64,000 bases of DNA, from contig NC_068339.1 of NCBI RefSeq assembly GCF_014633365.1, forward strand, positions 3,353,001 through 3,417,000. The letters run 5' to 3'. This DNA comes from Diospyros lotus (Eukaryota > Streptophyta > Magnoliopsida > Ericales > Ebenaceae). Each line of letters opens with the position of its first letter. Position 1 is the first letter of the stretch. Below, piece after piece: positions 19,913 through 32,599 of this stretch. The position numbers and the translations under genes were made by a program. The notes under the pieces are model-generated. The model worked only from the letters and a program-made list of their open reading frames with translations, did not search any database and had not been told where the DNA came from.

Positions 19913-22900
19913 ATGGGTTGCTCGTTTTCTGGACTGAACGCGCTCTACGACGCCGTGAACGGAGGCGGAGACGTCTGGATCAACGAGAATCGCTTCCGAA
20001 TCATCAGGCAGCTCGGCGAAGGTGGCTTCGCCTACGTCTACCTCGTCAAGGAGGTCCTCACCGATGCCGCTGCCGCTTCAGGCGGTGGCATCGCCCAAAA
20101 ATTCAAGGATCCCTCTCACGCCTCTGGTTCGTTCCCTTTCCCCGGGTTGATCAGTTCCGATTTTTGATTGCTAATTCTTTTCTCAATTGGTAAGCAGCGG
20201 TGGAACGTATTTCTAGGGTCTGATCTTTGGTCTGTGATTTGTTAACTGTCTTAATTTTTTGGATTTCTCGTTTGTCAATGTTGTGTTTTTTATTTTAATG
20301 TTGAACTGGACCGTGTTGTGAATTAGGTTGTTTTGATGCATGACTCTTTCACGTCGATAGATCTGTAGTGTAACTTATTTTGTTGATGCGTTTGTTTGAT
20401 CTGTAATGTGAGATTGGTATTACTTTGGTGATGCATTTGTTTTGGCATGGGAGGAAGACTGTCATGGTCATGTTATTTTGCTGGCGGAGAAGGGAAAAAG
20501 AAGATAGGATAACTAAATTTGTTTTTCATTCGTATTGGTTTGATATGCAGATGATGGAACTTATGCTATGAAGAAAGTGCTCATTCAGAATACTGAGCAA
20601 TTAGAGTTGGTGAGGGAGGAGATCCATGTTTCGTCCTTGTTTAGCCATCCGAACCTGCTCCCACTTCTTGACCATGCTATAATATCAGTAAAGGTATACT
20701 GCACTTGTCTATATATATTACTGATTTATAAAAAGGCTTGGAAACTTTGCTTCTGTTTTTGTTCTTATTGCTGTTGGCTGATGTGGTTGCATATAAACCT
20801 AAAATGTCATTACGTTGCTGTTTTGTGTTGAGAGGTTTGCCATTCAATGTCAATGAGTATGTGCTGAGCAGGAAGGAGAATTTTCCTGTTTTATCTTGCA
20901 TGATACCAATGCATGCTCTTACTTTAATTGGGAAAAGTGATTGAGGAAGTAAAAGTGCAGAATAACACCAAATTTAGTTAAAAAAAATTCCGTGGAAAGG
21001 TTCTCATCATAATGAACATTGGTGGGAATTGTTTGATCAATAAAAACTCAACCTATTGTTGTCCCAATGTCTTCAAATGATATTTACATGAACCTGTGCT
21101 TTCCACCCAGTACTTTTTCCTTTATTTGTTGAATTAAAAAAAAAATATTGTAGCCACCTGAAGTTTCCCAAATTAATTTTTGAAATTTCAACTGGTTGTT
21201 ACCTTCCCACCTTTCTAGGTACAACTTAAACTCTAGGATATTATGGTCCACTATATAACCAACTGCAGATGGTGCCCTTCCAACACTTAGTGTACTGATG
21301 TCTTTTATCAGCATCACAGCATACTGAATCTACCGATCAAATAATTCTTCTATGAATAAAAGCGATTTGCTTTTTCTTGCTCATGCCTCTGTATGTTCTG
21401 GTTGACATGACTGTAGCCGCCATTACTTACCATGCTCAGCATTTCATATATTGCATGCGTAGATGGAAAGGGTGAAAGACTCCTGCCATTTTGGGGTTTG
21501 GGGAGATCATCTATATGCAACTTTATTCATGACATGCAAGGGCATTGTTTCCATTGTTGAACCTATGACCCTTGGTTGCATTAGAACAATATTTTCTAGG
21601 CTCCACATTTCTAGGCTCCACCCTCTACACCACATTTCTGATAGCCTGAAGAATTCCATGCAAAAGAGAATGATGAAAATCTTTTCAAGACTTCAATTAC
21701 TAATGCAACTAACTACTTTCGTTGTTTGCACTTGGTGTACTTTCATTGTTTCCTGTAATTTCTTTGAGATAAAGATATGGGCATCTTTATGTTGTTACTT
21801 TTATTATCCTTTTATTTCTCCTTCTGAAGTTGCCAACTTATCAACACGGTCCTCTTTCACTGGATAGCCTACACAAGAAGGATCCTGGAAGCATGAGGCA
21901 TACTTGTTGTTTCCAGTTCATTTGGATGGAACATTACTGGACAATGCTAAAGCTATGAAGGCTAAGAAGGAATTCTTTTCTACGTCAGATGTTCTTCATA
22001 TATTTCGGCAGGTGAATAGAAATTAGTAGATGTTGATGCTATTTATTGATTTCCCTTCTACATATTGTTTTTGAAGCATATGAATAACTTTTTTTTTTTT
22101 GTCAAAATCTGTCTGCATTAGTCTGAAAAATAAATGTTTTACATTGTTTTGTTTTTTTGGATATACATTTTGCTGTACTTGATTTGATTGTGTGGTGATA
22201 CATGTTTTCTTTGACTTTAACTTAGCTATTTGATTTGTCAGTTAATCCCAATTAAATCAGATTTCCTTTTGGCTTTTGGTTCACACTTCAAATGCAAATC
22301 TGGATTATGAAAATTTATGCTAAACACAGAATTTCTATGTGGCAACTGCAATGGCTGATGCATTTAATGTTAATTTATTGCTGCATTTGTATTTTCAGCT
22401 TTGTGCTGGACTCAAGCATATGCACAGTTTTGATCCTCCATATGCACATAATGATGTCAAACCTGGTAATGTCCTTGTAACACATAGAAAGGGACAGCCA
22501 CCTCTTGCAATTTTGATGGATTTTGGAAGTGCTCGTCCCGCAAGGAAACAAATTCGCTCTCGTTCCGAGGCACTACAGTTGCAGGTAATTTCTTGGGGCC
22601 GATTTGATGCTTTTCTAGTTATATGTGTTGGTTTTTAAATTTTTGTATTAAGTTTTTATTTTTTGTTGAAAAAAATGAAAACTTAATTTGCTGTTTGATT
22701 TTGTTGCTTTTGAAAAATTGACAAAAACTAAAACTAAAAATACAGTTTCATGGCTCTGTTTGTGTTGATTTTTCTTATATGTTGACAAAAATTTGTTTAA
22801 TTGTGCAGTGCTTTAGTTTTTATGGTAATTGGAATTTGCTATGTTGGTTTTTTTTTTTTTTTTTTTTCCAATTTTATATGGTGATCACATGGCTAAAGGT

Positions 22901-25900
22901 CTAGAATCCATGTAGCTGACTACGGTGGTTTGCTTGTATTGATTGAAAAGTCTGTCAGTGGTTGTCTCATTTGGTAGAATAGGGGGGTGTCAGAGAATTT
23001 CAGTGGCCAGATCTGTGGGAGATGACCAGAGCTAGGCTACAGGGAAGGAGAAAAAGGATTTAGGTTTCAAGCTTCTCATGCACAAAAACGAGATGACATG
23101 AACTTGATTGAATGTGGAAGTGCCTAAATTTTGAGTTTGTGTCATTTTTTTGAACACGTGAACACACAGCAAGTGGTATTTTTTATTTTCCTACAGAAAC
23201 TAGAAAGAGAAAAAAAAGAAACTAGGAAGAGAAACTAAAACAGAAACTAGAAAGAGAAGAAAATTCAAATGGGCCCTTAGTTTTCTCCCCTTCAACATCT
23301 GCAATAAGCTCTCTTCATGCAGATAATTTTTCCCTAATTTTTTGATAAATGATCTCTTCCCTCCATTTATCTGGTTTTAGGGTAATTTTTTGTCGTATGT
23401 CACTTTTGATCTTCTCAACGTGCATTTTCTTTCTTGGTTGGGTTGATGTATAAGTAAAATTGAGGACAGCTGGTATCCAATAGTTGGAATGGTTGGGTTG
23501 ATGTATTAGTAAAATTGAGGAAAGCTGGTATCCAATAGGATAGTTGTAGATCTGGTACCAGATGCCAGGTACCGGCCATTATATTCCATTTAGACTAAAT
23601 CTGTACAAAAGGAAAGAGTTGCATACTTTTTGGCTAATATCAGCCATTTCGATCTGTGTCAGTCTATATTGACGTTCTGCTGGTCCGACGGAAGAAGTAG
23701 CTTTCTAGCGTTACAAAGGAAGAAAAATGTTGAGTCTGTTCGCTGTCTTCTCTTTGTTGGTCTCTCTCTATCCTCTTTGCTGAAGTAATATCAAGGAGAA
23801 TTAGTTATTGCTTTTATTTTTTTTTTCCATGCTTAATAAAAAACCCCTTTTTTAGTTGGAAGGATGTGATTTTATAATAATCTATTAGTTCAAAGTTCTT
23901 TCAAAATCTTTATAACAATATTTTTTGAGAATTCCTAGAAAAATATTTTCAATTTTAGAATTAATGAATAATTCTAAAGCAGCCAAAAAATGTATGAAAA
24001 ATTCTATTTTTTTTTTAAAATTTTAGTTATTAATTTGTAGATTATTGAACAGATACTTGTATAATATACTTTCTCTAATGTGGAAATCTTTATTTTGTTG
24101 AAAAAAAGAAACTTGATCATCATCAACATCAGAAGTCTTAATCATACTAGGTGGGTTTTGGTTACATGAATTCTAGCTGTCTGATAAACTCTATCTATGA
24201 TCATACCTCCTCTAATGGTGTTATAATCTTATGTCATGCCTAAAGGTTTTCCGCTAAGTTCCTTTTTTGTTTGGGTTGTTTTTCTCTACCTCCCTTATTA
24301 CAAACTTCTTTAATTTCATCCATTCTCCTTTCAAATGTATTTATTTATCTTCTTTTCACATGTCCAAACCATCTTAATCCAATTTCATACATTTTATCTT
24401 TAATCGGCATCATTCCAATTTTATTACAAATAATCTCATTTCAGATCTTGTTTCTTCTGATATATTTGTACAATATTATTATGCAGAAACAATTTAGAAT
24501 CTAAGAGATTTAAATTAAGTAGAAAAAAAACAGAATATATGGAATGTAAATTTAGTAAGAATGCAAGAGTGGAGGATGTTATAATAAAATTGGAAGACCA
24601 AATCTTACAAAGAAAAGACCATTTTCGATATTTGGGATCAGCGATTCAAAAAGATGAAGAAATTCACGAGGATGTCACTCATAGAATTAAGGTAGGTTGG
24701 CTAAAATGGAGAATTGCATCGGGGGTGTTATGTGATGGTAAAATCCCATTAAAATTAAAAGGAAAATTTTATAGGACAGCTATAAGACCAGTTTTGTTGT
24801 ACGGCTCAGAATGTTGGGCAGTCAAATACCAATATGAGCAAAAGACGAGTGTAACGGAGATGAGGATGTTAAGATAGATGTGCGGCTATACAAGAAAAGA
24901 TAAAATTAGAAATGAAGTTATTCGTAATAAGATAGGAGTAGTGCCAATAGAGGAGAAGATGAGAGAGACTAGACTAAGATGGTTTGGTCATGTGAGAAGG
25001 AGACCAAGAGATGCTCCTGTGAGGAGAGTTGATGAAATGGAACAATTAATCAAAAAAAGAGGCAGAGACAGACCTAAGAAGACTTTGAGAGAGACATTAA
25101 AGTTTGATATGAAGTGTATGGATCTTAATGAAGATATGACAAAAGATAGAAATACATGGAAGTCTAGAATTCATGTAGCCGACCCCACATAGTGGGATAA
25201 AGTCTGAATATGTTGTTGTTGTTGTTATATCCCAAATGGCAGATTTGTTCTCCTTCCTGCGGGTTTGCCCGCCCGGAAGGGGGGCCCACACCCTCCTCTC
25301 ATTTATCCCGCGTTGGGCAAATGTTATGTTGCGCAACATAACATTCTCATCCCAAATGGTACCTAGTATTGTCTTGTTTCAGTACCGGTAACAAAACCAT
25401 TAACTTGTTCAGTACAGTATTAATAGCTATGCTTGGTAGGCTTATGAGAGCTTTGTTTCAGCTTATTGCATGTTGGTGCTTGGCTGGGGATGTTAATGAT
25501 TGGCTTGACGTCTCCCAATTTGGCTGTGCTTGATTTTGTTAAGGTTACATTTCAGCTCTAGTAACAGTTACGTCACAGAAACACATGCCTACTGCAGTGC
25601 TTGGCTGCCTACAGACTTAAAAATAATTATAGATAAAATAAAGATACTAAGATGAGTAATTAATTATGACGGAAAATGGTAGAAATTCAAAGTGTGAAAA
25701 ATGATTTGATGGTTCATTTTCCAGCAAAAAGTCATGCTTCTGGATAAAACTGAATGTGGCAAAGCACTGTGGCTTTGAAATTCAAAGTTGACATGGGCCA
25801 GGAAGACTCTCAGGCACTGAACGCAAAATTGTTAGAAATGATAACTAGTTCTCTTTTTACTGTTCTCACTTGTTTGCTTAAGTTGTGACATTATATAAAT

Positions 25901-27293
25901 AAAGAACATGTAACATACTGATAGGACAGGATAACGAAAAAGATCAAGTAACTTGGTTTTGTTGAGTCCATAAATCAATGACTGCATGGTTGAATAAAAA
26001 AAAGAAAAAAGCTTTAGATGGATTGTATATATTTAGAAAATTCTGCAAAGCCCTCTGGGAAATATATTATTGTAGGTATATGAAAGAAATAAGTCATCGG
26101 ATGATGTATCATTGTCATAATAATATTGCTGACTAGAGGTAACATAATATGTGGACGGGGTTATGCCTATATCCACTTATTGGTGTATTATGTAACTTTT
26201 GGTAAAAAAAATCATATTACATTGGATATTCTCTGTGTTATACCTGCAATGTCTCACACAAAACAAGTTTATCAAACTTGGTTCCATGTTTTAGTTTTCA
26301 TGAAGTTATAAAAAGTTCGTTTCCTACTTGAGCATTGATATTTAATAGCCGTTTTTTTTCCCTTTCAGCTACTTTGCTGTTTTATTAACGTGAACAGAAT
26401 TAGGGGCTTGATTTGATTATTGGGGATTGTTCTCTAATTTCTAATTGTATATATCTTGTTTTTCTGGATGCTTATTGTGTAGGAATGGGCATCTGAGCAC
26501 TGTTCAGCACCGTTCCGAGCTCCTGAATTGTGGGATTGCCCAAGCCATGCAGACATTGATGAAAGAACTGATATCTGGTCACTAGGGTGCACAATGTTTG
26601 CAATAATGTAAGTCTGCTTTTGCTGCAAATAATTTATAATAACTCTTTTTGATGCACATGCATCTTTTTTCATCTTGCTGGCATAGCTGTTAATTTTGTT
26701 ATGCGCAAGCCACTCAGTGATTTAGCAGGGCCCATGGGTGGATGGATGTTCACTGAGGACATGGTCAGTAATCTATATTGGGTTTTGGTTGGGAAGTCTT
26801 CGAACGCTTGCATTTAATAACTTGAATTTTAGACGTCTAGCTTCTCTATGAAGAGAATTGCTATTGGGATCAGGTCAAATGAATACCTCGTCTGGTGTCT
26901 ATATACAGTAACTACTAGAAGTAAATCACAAGCTTAATTCCACTAGATAGAGTCGACCACATGAATCATAGATTTCAAGCTATCTCTATCCACGGTCTTA
27001 TTCTCCAGCTGGTGTTTGTATCTTCTCTCAAATTTTTAACCAACTTCCTTGTCTCTGCTACTCACAGGTATGGTGCATCTCCATTTGAGTATGCACTTGG
27101 GGAATCTGGAGGAAGCCTTCAGTTGGCCGTTGTAAATGCACAAGTAAAGTGGCCTGCCGGGCCTAACCCTCCATATCCAGAAGCTCTGCAGAAGTTCGTG
27201 ACATGGATGCTCCAGCCTCAGCCCACCGTTCGACCACGCATCGACGATATCATCATTCATGTCGACAAGTTGATCTCAAAGTTCTCTCCTTGA
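19913..27293 (+). CDS. STK16/NAK-type serine/threonine protein kinase
   Basis: A membrane-associated Ser/Thr kinase of the STK16 branch of the NAK family; the Arabidopsis relative is, from memory, ATPK3 (At5g08160). Exons are 19913-20126, 20551-20693, 21868-22011, 22399-22584, 26483-26607 and 27068-27293, giving 345 residues with matching phases. The N-terminus MGCSFSGL fits N-myristoylation at Gly2 and palmitoylation at Cys3. The P loop GEGGFAYV is at 35-42, the ATP-binding Lys (YAMKK) at 79, the helix-C Glu at 94/95, the catalytic loop HNDVKPGN at 184-191 with Asp186, and DFG at 208-210; SAPFRAPEL and DIWSLGC follow. The Arg of the usual HRD motif is Asn, so this is a non-RD kinase. Intron 4 is 3.9 kb and full of LINE remnants. 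Substrate unknown. Confidence 0.95.
23435..23540. repeat. 55-bp tandem duplication
   Basis: The sequence TGGTTGGGTTGATGTAT and the following TAAAATTGAGGA.AGCTGG occur twice with a period of 55 bases, with few differences. It lies in kinase intron 4. Confidence 0.85.
24115..24470 (-). mobile_element. RTE-clade LINE, 5'-truncated, minus strand
   Basis: Read on the minus strand it gives NEIICNKIGMMPIKDKMYE, then GLRWFGHVKRR, a stop, and FERRMDEIKEV. This is collinear with the better copy on the plus strand just to the right. Toward 24115 it keeps the non-coding end AGAATTCATGTAACC...CCACCTAGTATGATTAAG, matching the plus copy's 3' end. Decayed, with stops. Confidence 0.8.
24472..25227 (+). mobile_element. 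RTE-clade LINE, 5'-truncated, plus strand
   Basis: Encodes the C-terminal end of an RTE-type reverse transcriptase polyprotein: LESKRFKLSRKKTEYMECKF, FRYLGSAIQKDEEIHEDVTH, GWLKWR, KLKGKFYRTAIRPVLLYGSE, CWAVK, RLRWFGHVRRRPRDAPVRR and the terminal RIHVADPT. It ends in the typical GTGGGATAAAGTCTG plus (TTG)n tail. One internal TAG (ending 24877) replaces the Trp codon of RMLRWMCG, so it is dead. With the minus copy it forms a head-to-head pair inside kinase intron 4. Confidence 0.9.
25229..25359. mobile_element. 109-bp insertion with 11-bp direct repeats
   Basis: ATCCCAAATGG occurs at 25229-25239 and again at 25349-25359. The DNA between is GC-rich, unlike its surroundings, and ends in a perfect 24-bp palindrome (25321-25344, half-site ATGTTATGTTGC). 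It looks like a small insertion with a target duplication placed right behind the LINE (TTG)n tail. Class unknown. Confidence 0.55.
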
Positions 27294-30002
27294 AAAGAAG
27301 TGGGCCACCGGAGCAGTGTTGAATCAGTTCGTTTGGGTGATGAATTCAGCTAGCCTTCATCACTTCAGTTTATTGTGAAAAATGTGATGACAAAAAAAGC
27401 AAACATAAAAGTTCTTGTTATGATGGTTATATAGATCTCTTAGAGCACATCTACATCCAGCCACCGCAACGGTTTAATCTTATTGTATTGCTTTAACAGC
27501 AGTTATTCAATTTTTTCTTTTGTAATTGAAGCTACCATATGTCTCCTTTGTGTTCGTTAAATAGCATTTTGGGAGAATAATTTAATGAATCCATCTCATT
27601 TACTCATATTTACAGCATGTCGTGAATGATTAATAAAGATGGTGATAAAAGGATTATACTTCTCTCTATTATGTACTAGAGTTTAATTTAGCCTATAGCT
27701 TGATTCTCAACTCAAGTGCCAATTTCTGTACTGTTTATTATAAAAATGTATAAACCTCACAATTTTATTAATAAAATCGTGCATATATTAATAATTAAAA
27801 ATTTACTAAGAGTGTTAATTTAGCACTGTTCGTTAAGTGCTATAGGCAGTTAATTTAGCCTATGGCTTGATTCTGTAATACTTAAATTAGAAATAATAAA
27901 AAATTATATTAATAATTAAAAATTTACAAGTGACAAATGCATTTATTTTAAGTTATGGTGCATATATACCTAGAGTAGTAGTAGTGCGGTCACGGTTAAC
28001 TCCCTATTTTTAGGGATTCCAGCTAGGATGCTCCTAATTTGTCTATAATAAAGTTTGTTTTTAATTTTCTTTTTAAGTAGAAGTATATTAATAAAAAAAA
28101 TCATAAAGCATTTACAATTTATACTAACACATACTTCGAACAACTGTAAAATTTTTTATAAAACATAAGAAAACTACTTAAACCAACTAAACACAAAACT
28201 AACATTTCATCATATTTATATAAAATATGGAGAATGCAAGTATCGCTAGGCTAGATCCGTAATCATTAGACTTGAAGATTTGAAATCCCAATTAGTTTTT
28301 TCAATCGTATTCTTCTTATTCCTCTTTTTCTTCAATTGGAATTTAGACTTAACCTCAATATAGCCCAAATTTAAACTAGTTGTCCTATCATATTATTGCA
28401 CTTATAAATAATATCATGGTGTGCTTATTATAAAATAATTCTTAGAATTAAAAAGGATATAAATATTTGGACGGTGTGATATTATATTTATTTTTCAATA
28501 ATTTTTATATGACATTTTTTTAATAAGTATACATAAATCTTCTTATCTACTCATCAAGATAGTTATAATTTATAATTTTAAACCGCATCAAATATTCAAT
28601 TTTTTTTCATATAAAAAATATATAAGAATATTATGGTTTTCCAAGAAAAGTAATGGTCTAGTAGTATGAAAACCAATCTTTGATTTGGAGGCAAAGTTGA
28701 TTTAGCATCTTATTCCACAAGTGAGAAAGAATAAAAGAAAGAGAAGTACTTCTTTCTTCTGTTTTACTTATTAAACAAAGGAACTTTGACAACTTATAGC
28801 AGGAAGAGCAATTGAAATCCAATCCAATAAAGCCCTCTGGATAGCATAATTGTGGTAAAAGCATGTGAGAACCAGGAAGAATCTAGTACTCCAACAATAC
28901 AAATATAAATAAAACATATTATTTCATCATAAAAATTAATTATGATAAGTATTAGATTATGAGTTTAAATTTTTTTTCACGTCTTTTTTTTAAATGTGAA
29001 TATTATAATTTTTGGGCCAAAACTATATTTTTTTCTTGTAATTTTGCATTTTTTTTTGTACTACTTGAATTTTTTTGTTATTTTAAGTACATCCTATATA
29101 CCTGTATTTTAGAGTTAATTTAACTTCTGTATTTTAATAATTTTTTGTGTAACAATTCAAACTTTTTATTGTTTCAATTATACCATTAGATTTGCATTTT
29201 TAAGTCAATTTAACCCTTGTATTTTGATATAAATAGAGTTTGAGGTGTATTTTATTATATTATTTTTTTTACATATAAAAGTATAAGGGATAAATTAATT
29301 TAAAAATGTAGTTATAGTGCTGTAATTTACTTTTATACGTTGAATTCATGTTCACTAAATTAAGTATTTTTTTTAAGTATTAAAAATGAATAATATCATA
29401 CTGACTTTTTTACGAAGATAAAATATTATATTTACAAATAATGATCATAAATTGACGTAATATATACAAATTTATAATAAAAAATAATTAACACAAAACC
29501 ATTATTATAGCAAAAGAGAGCATATGATCAAGAGAGTGCTTGGAAGCTTATGGCAACATGAATGCAAAAATAATTAATACAAGTGGAGTCCAACCCACCA
29601 ATCCAAGTACATATACGTCACATGCCTCCCCTAATCGTCTCTTCTCCCTAGCTTTGGTAAATTCACGTGTCAATTTGAACAAATGCACCCAAATCAGTCA
29701 TTCAGTGGGCTATGTTGCAACCACTAATGTTTCTTATTTTGGTAACGACCATTACTAAACCACACAGTTTTTTAGAATTTGGTCTGAAAAGCTAATGACT
29801 AATGTGTATCAAATATGTGTAAAACAATATAGTCTCTATTGTCACGTAACGTTAACAAACCGTAAGAAGAAAGCGAATAATGGGCATTTTGGTAAATGGA
29901 TGGACAAGAATCGAAGCATCATCCACTTCCAAATCAATACACAACCCACTAATCAATATTAATATATACTAAGATAAGCTCTAAGCTAGTTATTCTCTCT
30001 CT
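27294..30002. other. AT-rich intergenic DNA between kinase and GDU
   Basis: Contains the kinase 3' UTR and AT-rich DNA with no recognised gene. A direct repeat is visible: TTTAGCCTAT(A/G)GCTTGATTCT with ATTAATAATTAAAAATTTAC occurs near 27688-27810 and again near 27852-27930. The stretch 29000-29330 is poly-T rich and looks like an old foldback element, but its ends are unclear. Confidence 0.6.
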
Positions 30003-30008
30003 ATAAAT
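30003..30008 (+). promoter_or_regulatory. TATA box of the GDU gene
   Basis: TATAAA in the context CTCTCTCTATAAATCA, 68 bases before the ATG, leaving room for a leader of about 40 nt. The CT-rich run in front of it is common in plant core promoters. Confidence 0.6.
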
Positions 30009-30075
30009 CAAGGTCCGATTATTCATTTGTATTGCCAGAGAGAAGTCAATCATCTGAGACTGAAGCCATCCGTCC

Positions 30076-30318
30076 ATGGCAGCCGGAATCCTGCAATGGA
30101 ACACTCCTCTGCCGTACCTGTACGGTGGTCTTGCGCTGGTGCTGGGACTCATTGCCGTATCTTTACTCTGCCTTGCATGCTCCGGCGAGAAGAACTTGCC
30201 GCCGTCAGAAACAGCGGCTGCAGAAAAGGCCGCGCTGCCGCCGGGGGAGGAGACGAGAATTGTCGTCGTCATGGCCGGCGATGACCTGCCGACCCACGTG
30301 GCAAAGCCGGTGTCCTAA
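30076..30318 (+). CDS. GDU: GLUTAMINE DUMPER family protein (short type)
   Basis: A single-exon, 80-residue protein. The family is plant-specific; overexpression of members in Arabidopsis increases amino acid export and they interact with the ubiquitin ligase LOG2 (family knowledge). Visible here are a short N-terminal segment WNTPLPYLYGG, one membrane segment at about 16-36 (GGLALVLGLIAVSLLCLACS) and the diagnostic VIMAG-type motif, here VVMAGDDLPTHVAKP, at 64-78. It lacks the long acidic tail of larger GDUs, so it is a short member like GDU4/5-type proteins. The protein is expected in plasma membrane or endomembranes. An own TATA box lies upstream. Which GDU it is orthologous to cannot be settled. 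Confidence 0.92.
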   Translation: MAAGILQWNTPLPYLYGGLALVLGLIAVSLLCLACSGEKNLPPSETAAAEKAALPPGEETRIVVVMAGDDLPTHVAKPVS

Positions 30319-32524
30319 ACCGGCGCCCATACATGTTCAACAAGTTTGAGCCCTTAAGCTCCGTGTATGTTAGTAGGTAGTTTGTTCAAGGCAGTGGGGC
30401 CTTCCTTCTCTCTTAAGAGCGTAAGTAGATTAGTTGTTGGCTTGTCTCCCTGTTTGTTAATACAAAAATTTAATTCGAACATGTGATTGTTCATTGCTTT
30501 TGAATAAAATCTCTCAACTTTGTTGATAGTTGTCACGCCATTAAACCTATAGTTTTTATAATTGAGATACCATCAAGAATTAAACCCAAGACTTAAGGAG
30601 CAAATCGACTCAACTTTATAATTTAATCTATATTACAAATTTGCATCAATGCATATTTTTTGACTGTAAACAATTTTATTAGTGCACTTGGGTACAGTCA
30701 TGAGAGTGATTATTTTTATAATTATAAACAGTTTTAGTTATAATTATGAGAGCGATTTCTTTACAGTCACAAATAATTTTGCCAAGACTGAACAGTTTTG
30801 CCATGGTGTCCACATTTCTACAGTAAACAACATTGATTGGGAGCTAAACAGTGAAAGAGGAGGGGATCAGATTTGTGAAAAGTATAGGAATTTGTCCCAT
30901 TGCATGCCAAAGAGAATTTGGGGGAAGCACATCATGATGTGCTCGGCATGGAGCCCAGGACAAGAACAATTCAAAGATGTGATATCCCAAAAGACAAGCA
31001 GCAAGAATATGTGATGGGGTCTCAGCTGTCTGGTATTAGCAGATAATAAGCCAATGCATGGAACTAAGCCGTGGGGAGCAATGAAAATTATGCTCAAAGT
31101 ATAAAGGCCCTGGAGGCAGGGTGTGCCCCAACCCACTTGGACTCCAGCCCTTGAGTCCCTTTTGTTCCCTCCCTTGCCATCACCCGGGGTCCCATCACCA
31201 GTCAACAAGACAATCAGAAGAGTTTCCCCCATGTTATAGAAACAACCACCGAAAAAAACAAAAACCCAGAAAAACTCCACCCTCATTCGCATGATTCCAT
31301 CAATTAGGTCTCATTTTACCCACCACCCAGAAAAGAAAAATAAAAAAGAAATGGTCTCAGGTGCACAAGACTCCGTTTTATTAGGATCAAGAAAGAATCG
31401 CGATTACATGTAACTTTATCATTGTTATCAAGGCACATCATAGGTCATTTTACTCCATACATATATTATATTTGTAGAAGTTTTATATGATACAATATTG
31501 AACTTATTTTTAACTCAAGGTGTGAGGAATTGGTGAAGCATTCAGAAGGGGACATGCAGCATTCTGAGATCTTGACGAAAGGTTCTTTGTCATCAACATA
31601 TATTTTCCTTTTCACTGTATCAGTGCTTCTCTCCTGTGGAAAAAAGGGCCACTCATAAATGAAAATCTAGTTTTCCAGGGAAGATCGTATCAGGCCTAGC
31701 TAGAATAATAAAGGTCTAGTCTTTATGGGGATGGAACTGGGGAGCAGCAGTGGAAGTAATGTGCAAAGAAGAACAAGAAATCAGAGATTGAAAAGAAAAA
31801 CCAAGCGTGTTCTTCCCCCTTTTAACTCTGTAAAGGCATTAAATTTAAATATGCTTTATGAGAAGACATCCAGCAAATAGGATCTTGTCCTCAAAGAATT
31901 CAACCACAGTGTTGACTTTTTCTCCAATTTTTCTTTTACAGGAAAAAGGCATTTTTATTAAGAAAGAGGATATAAAATTTAACATCTTTAAATAAAATTT
32001 CCCTCTTGTTTTTGTCTTGTTGTTTATTTGACAAGACAGAGAATTAATGTTGTGAATGTAAATGAGCATGGTGAAGATGTCTTTTCTCAACCAACTCAAG
32101 AACCAGGTCTTATATTCTCTCTCTCAGTAGCATATAGATAGATTATGCCTCGTCTGCATTTGCATTGAAAGCTGCTTTCTTTCTTTATTAATGACAAAAT
32201 GCAGAGTAAAGATGACTGCATCTTCACCTCTGCAGCCCAATCACCAAGTGAGCCATCCTGTCCTTTCAAATTCAGAACTTGGGTTTTTATGCCTTTTGTG
32301 AGACGGTTTTTCTCTCTTTCTTTGACAGCTTGTAGCTGTCTTCTGGTGATGTGAAGTCAGAGAATTAATAGCCATCTACATATCCAATCCAGGTGGTGAG
32401 ATTTAATCCACCTATCGACCCAGAATAAAATAAATTTTTGGGTTTTGTGTAGCTTTCGAGAGCCCAAAATGTGTGTGAATCTTTTCCTTGCGGGGAGATT
32501 TGCTTGATCCCAATTCCTGGTTCC
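30319..32524. other. Intergenic DNA between GDU and the SOB FIVE-LIKE gene
   Basis: No gene recognised. A 141-codon open frame on the minus strand (30867-31292) has no family resemblance and composition unlike the neighbouring genes. A perfect 18-bp palindrome, AGCACATCATGATGTGCT, lies at 30926-30943. The last kilobase presumably holds the SOB FIVE-LIKE promoter. Confidence 0.55.
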
Positions 32525-32532
32525 TATTTAAG
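32525..32532 (+). promoter_or_regulatory. TATA-like box of the SOB FIVE-LIKE gene
   Basis: TATTTAAG, 75 bases before the chosen ATG, in unique DNA. Position and sequence fit a plant core promoter. Confidence 0.5.
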
Positions 32533-32599
32533 CCCTCTGCTACTTTCTTAGTTTTCTATTCTCTTGCTTGATATTTTCTCACCTTCCTCTACCTTGTCA

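Noticed and set aside
30926..30943. 18-bp palindrome as a microRNA gene
   Set aside because: Arms too short and no extended hairpin or known mature sequence.
30867..31292. 141-codon open frame on the minus strand
   Set aside because: No family resemblance, biased hydrophobic composition, overlaps another open frame on the plus strand; taken as chance.
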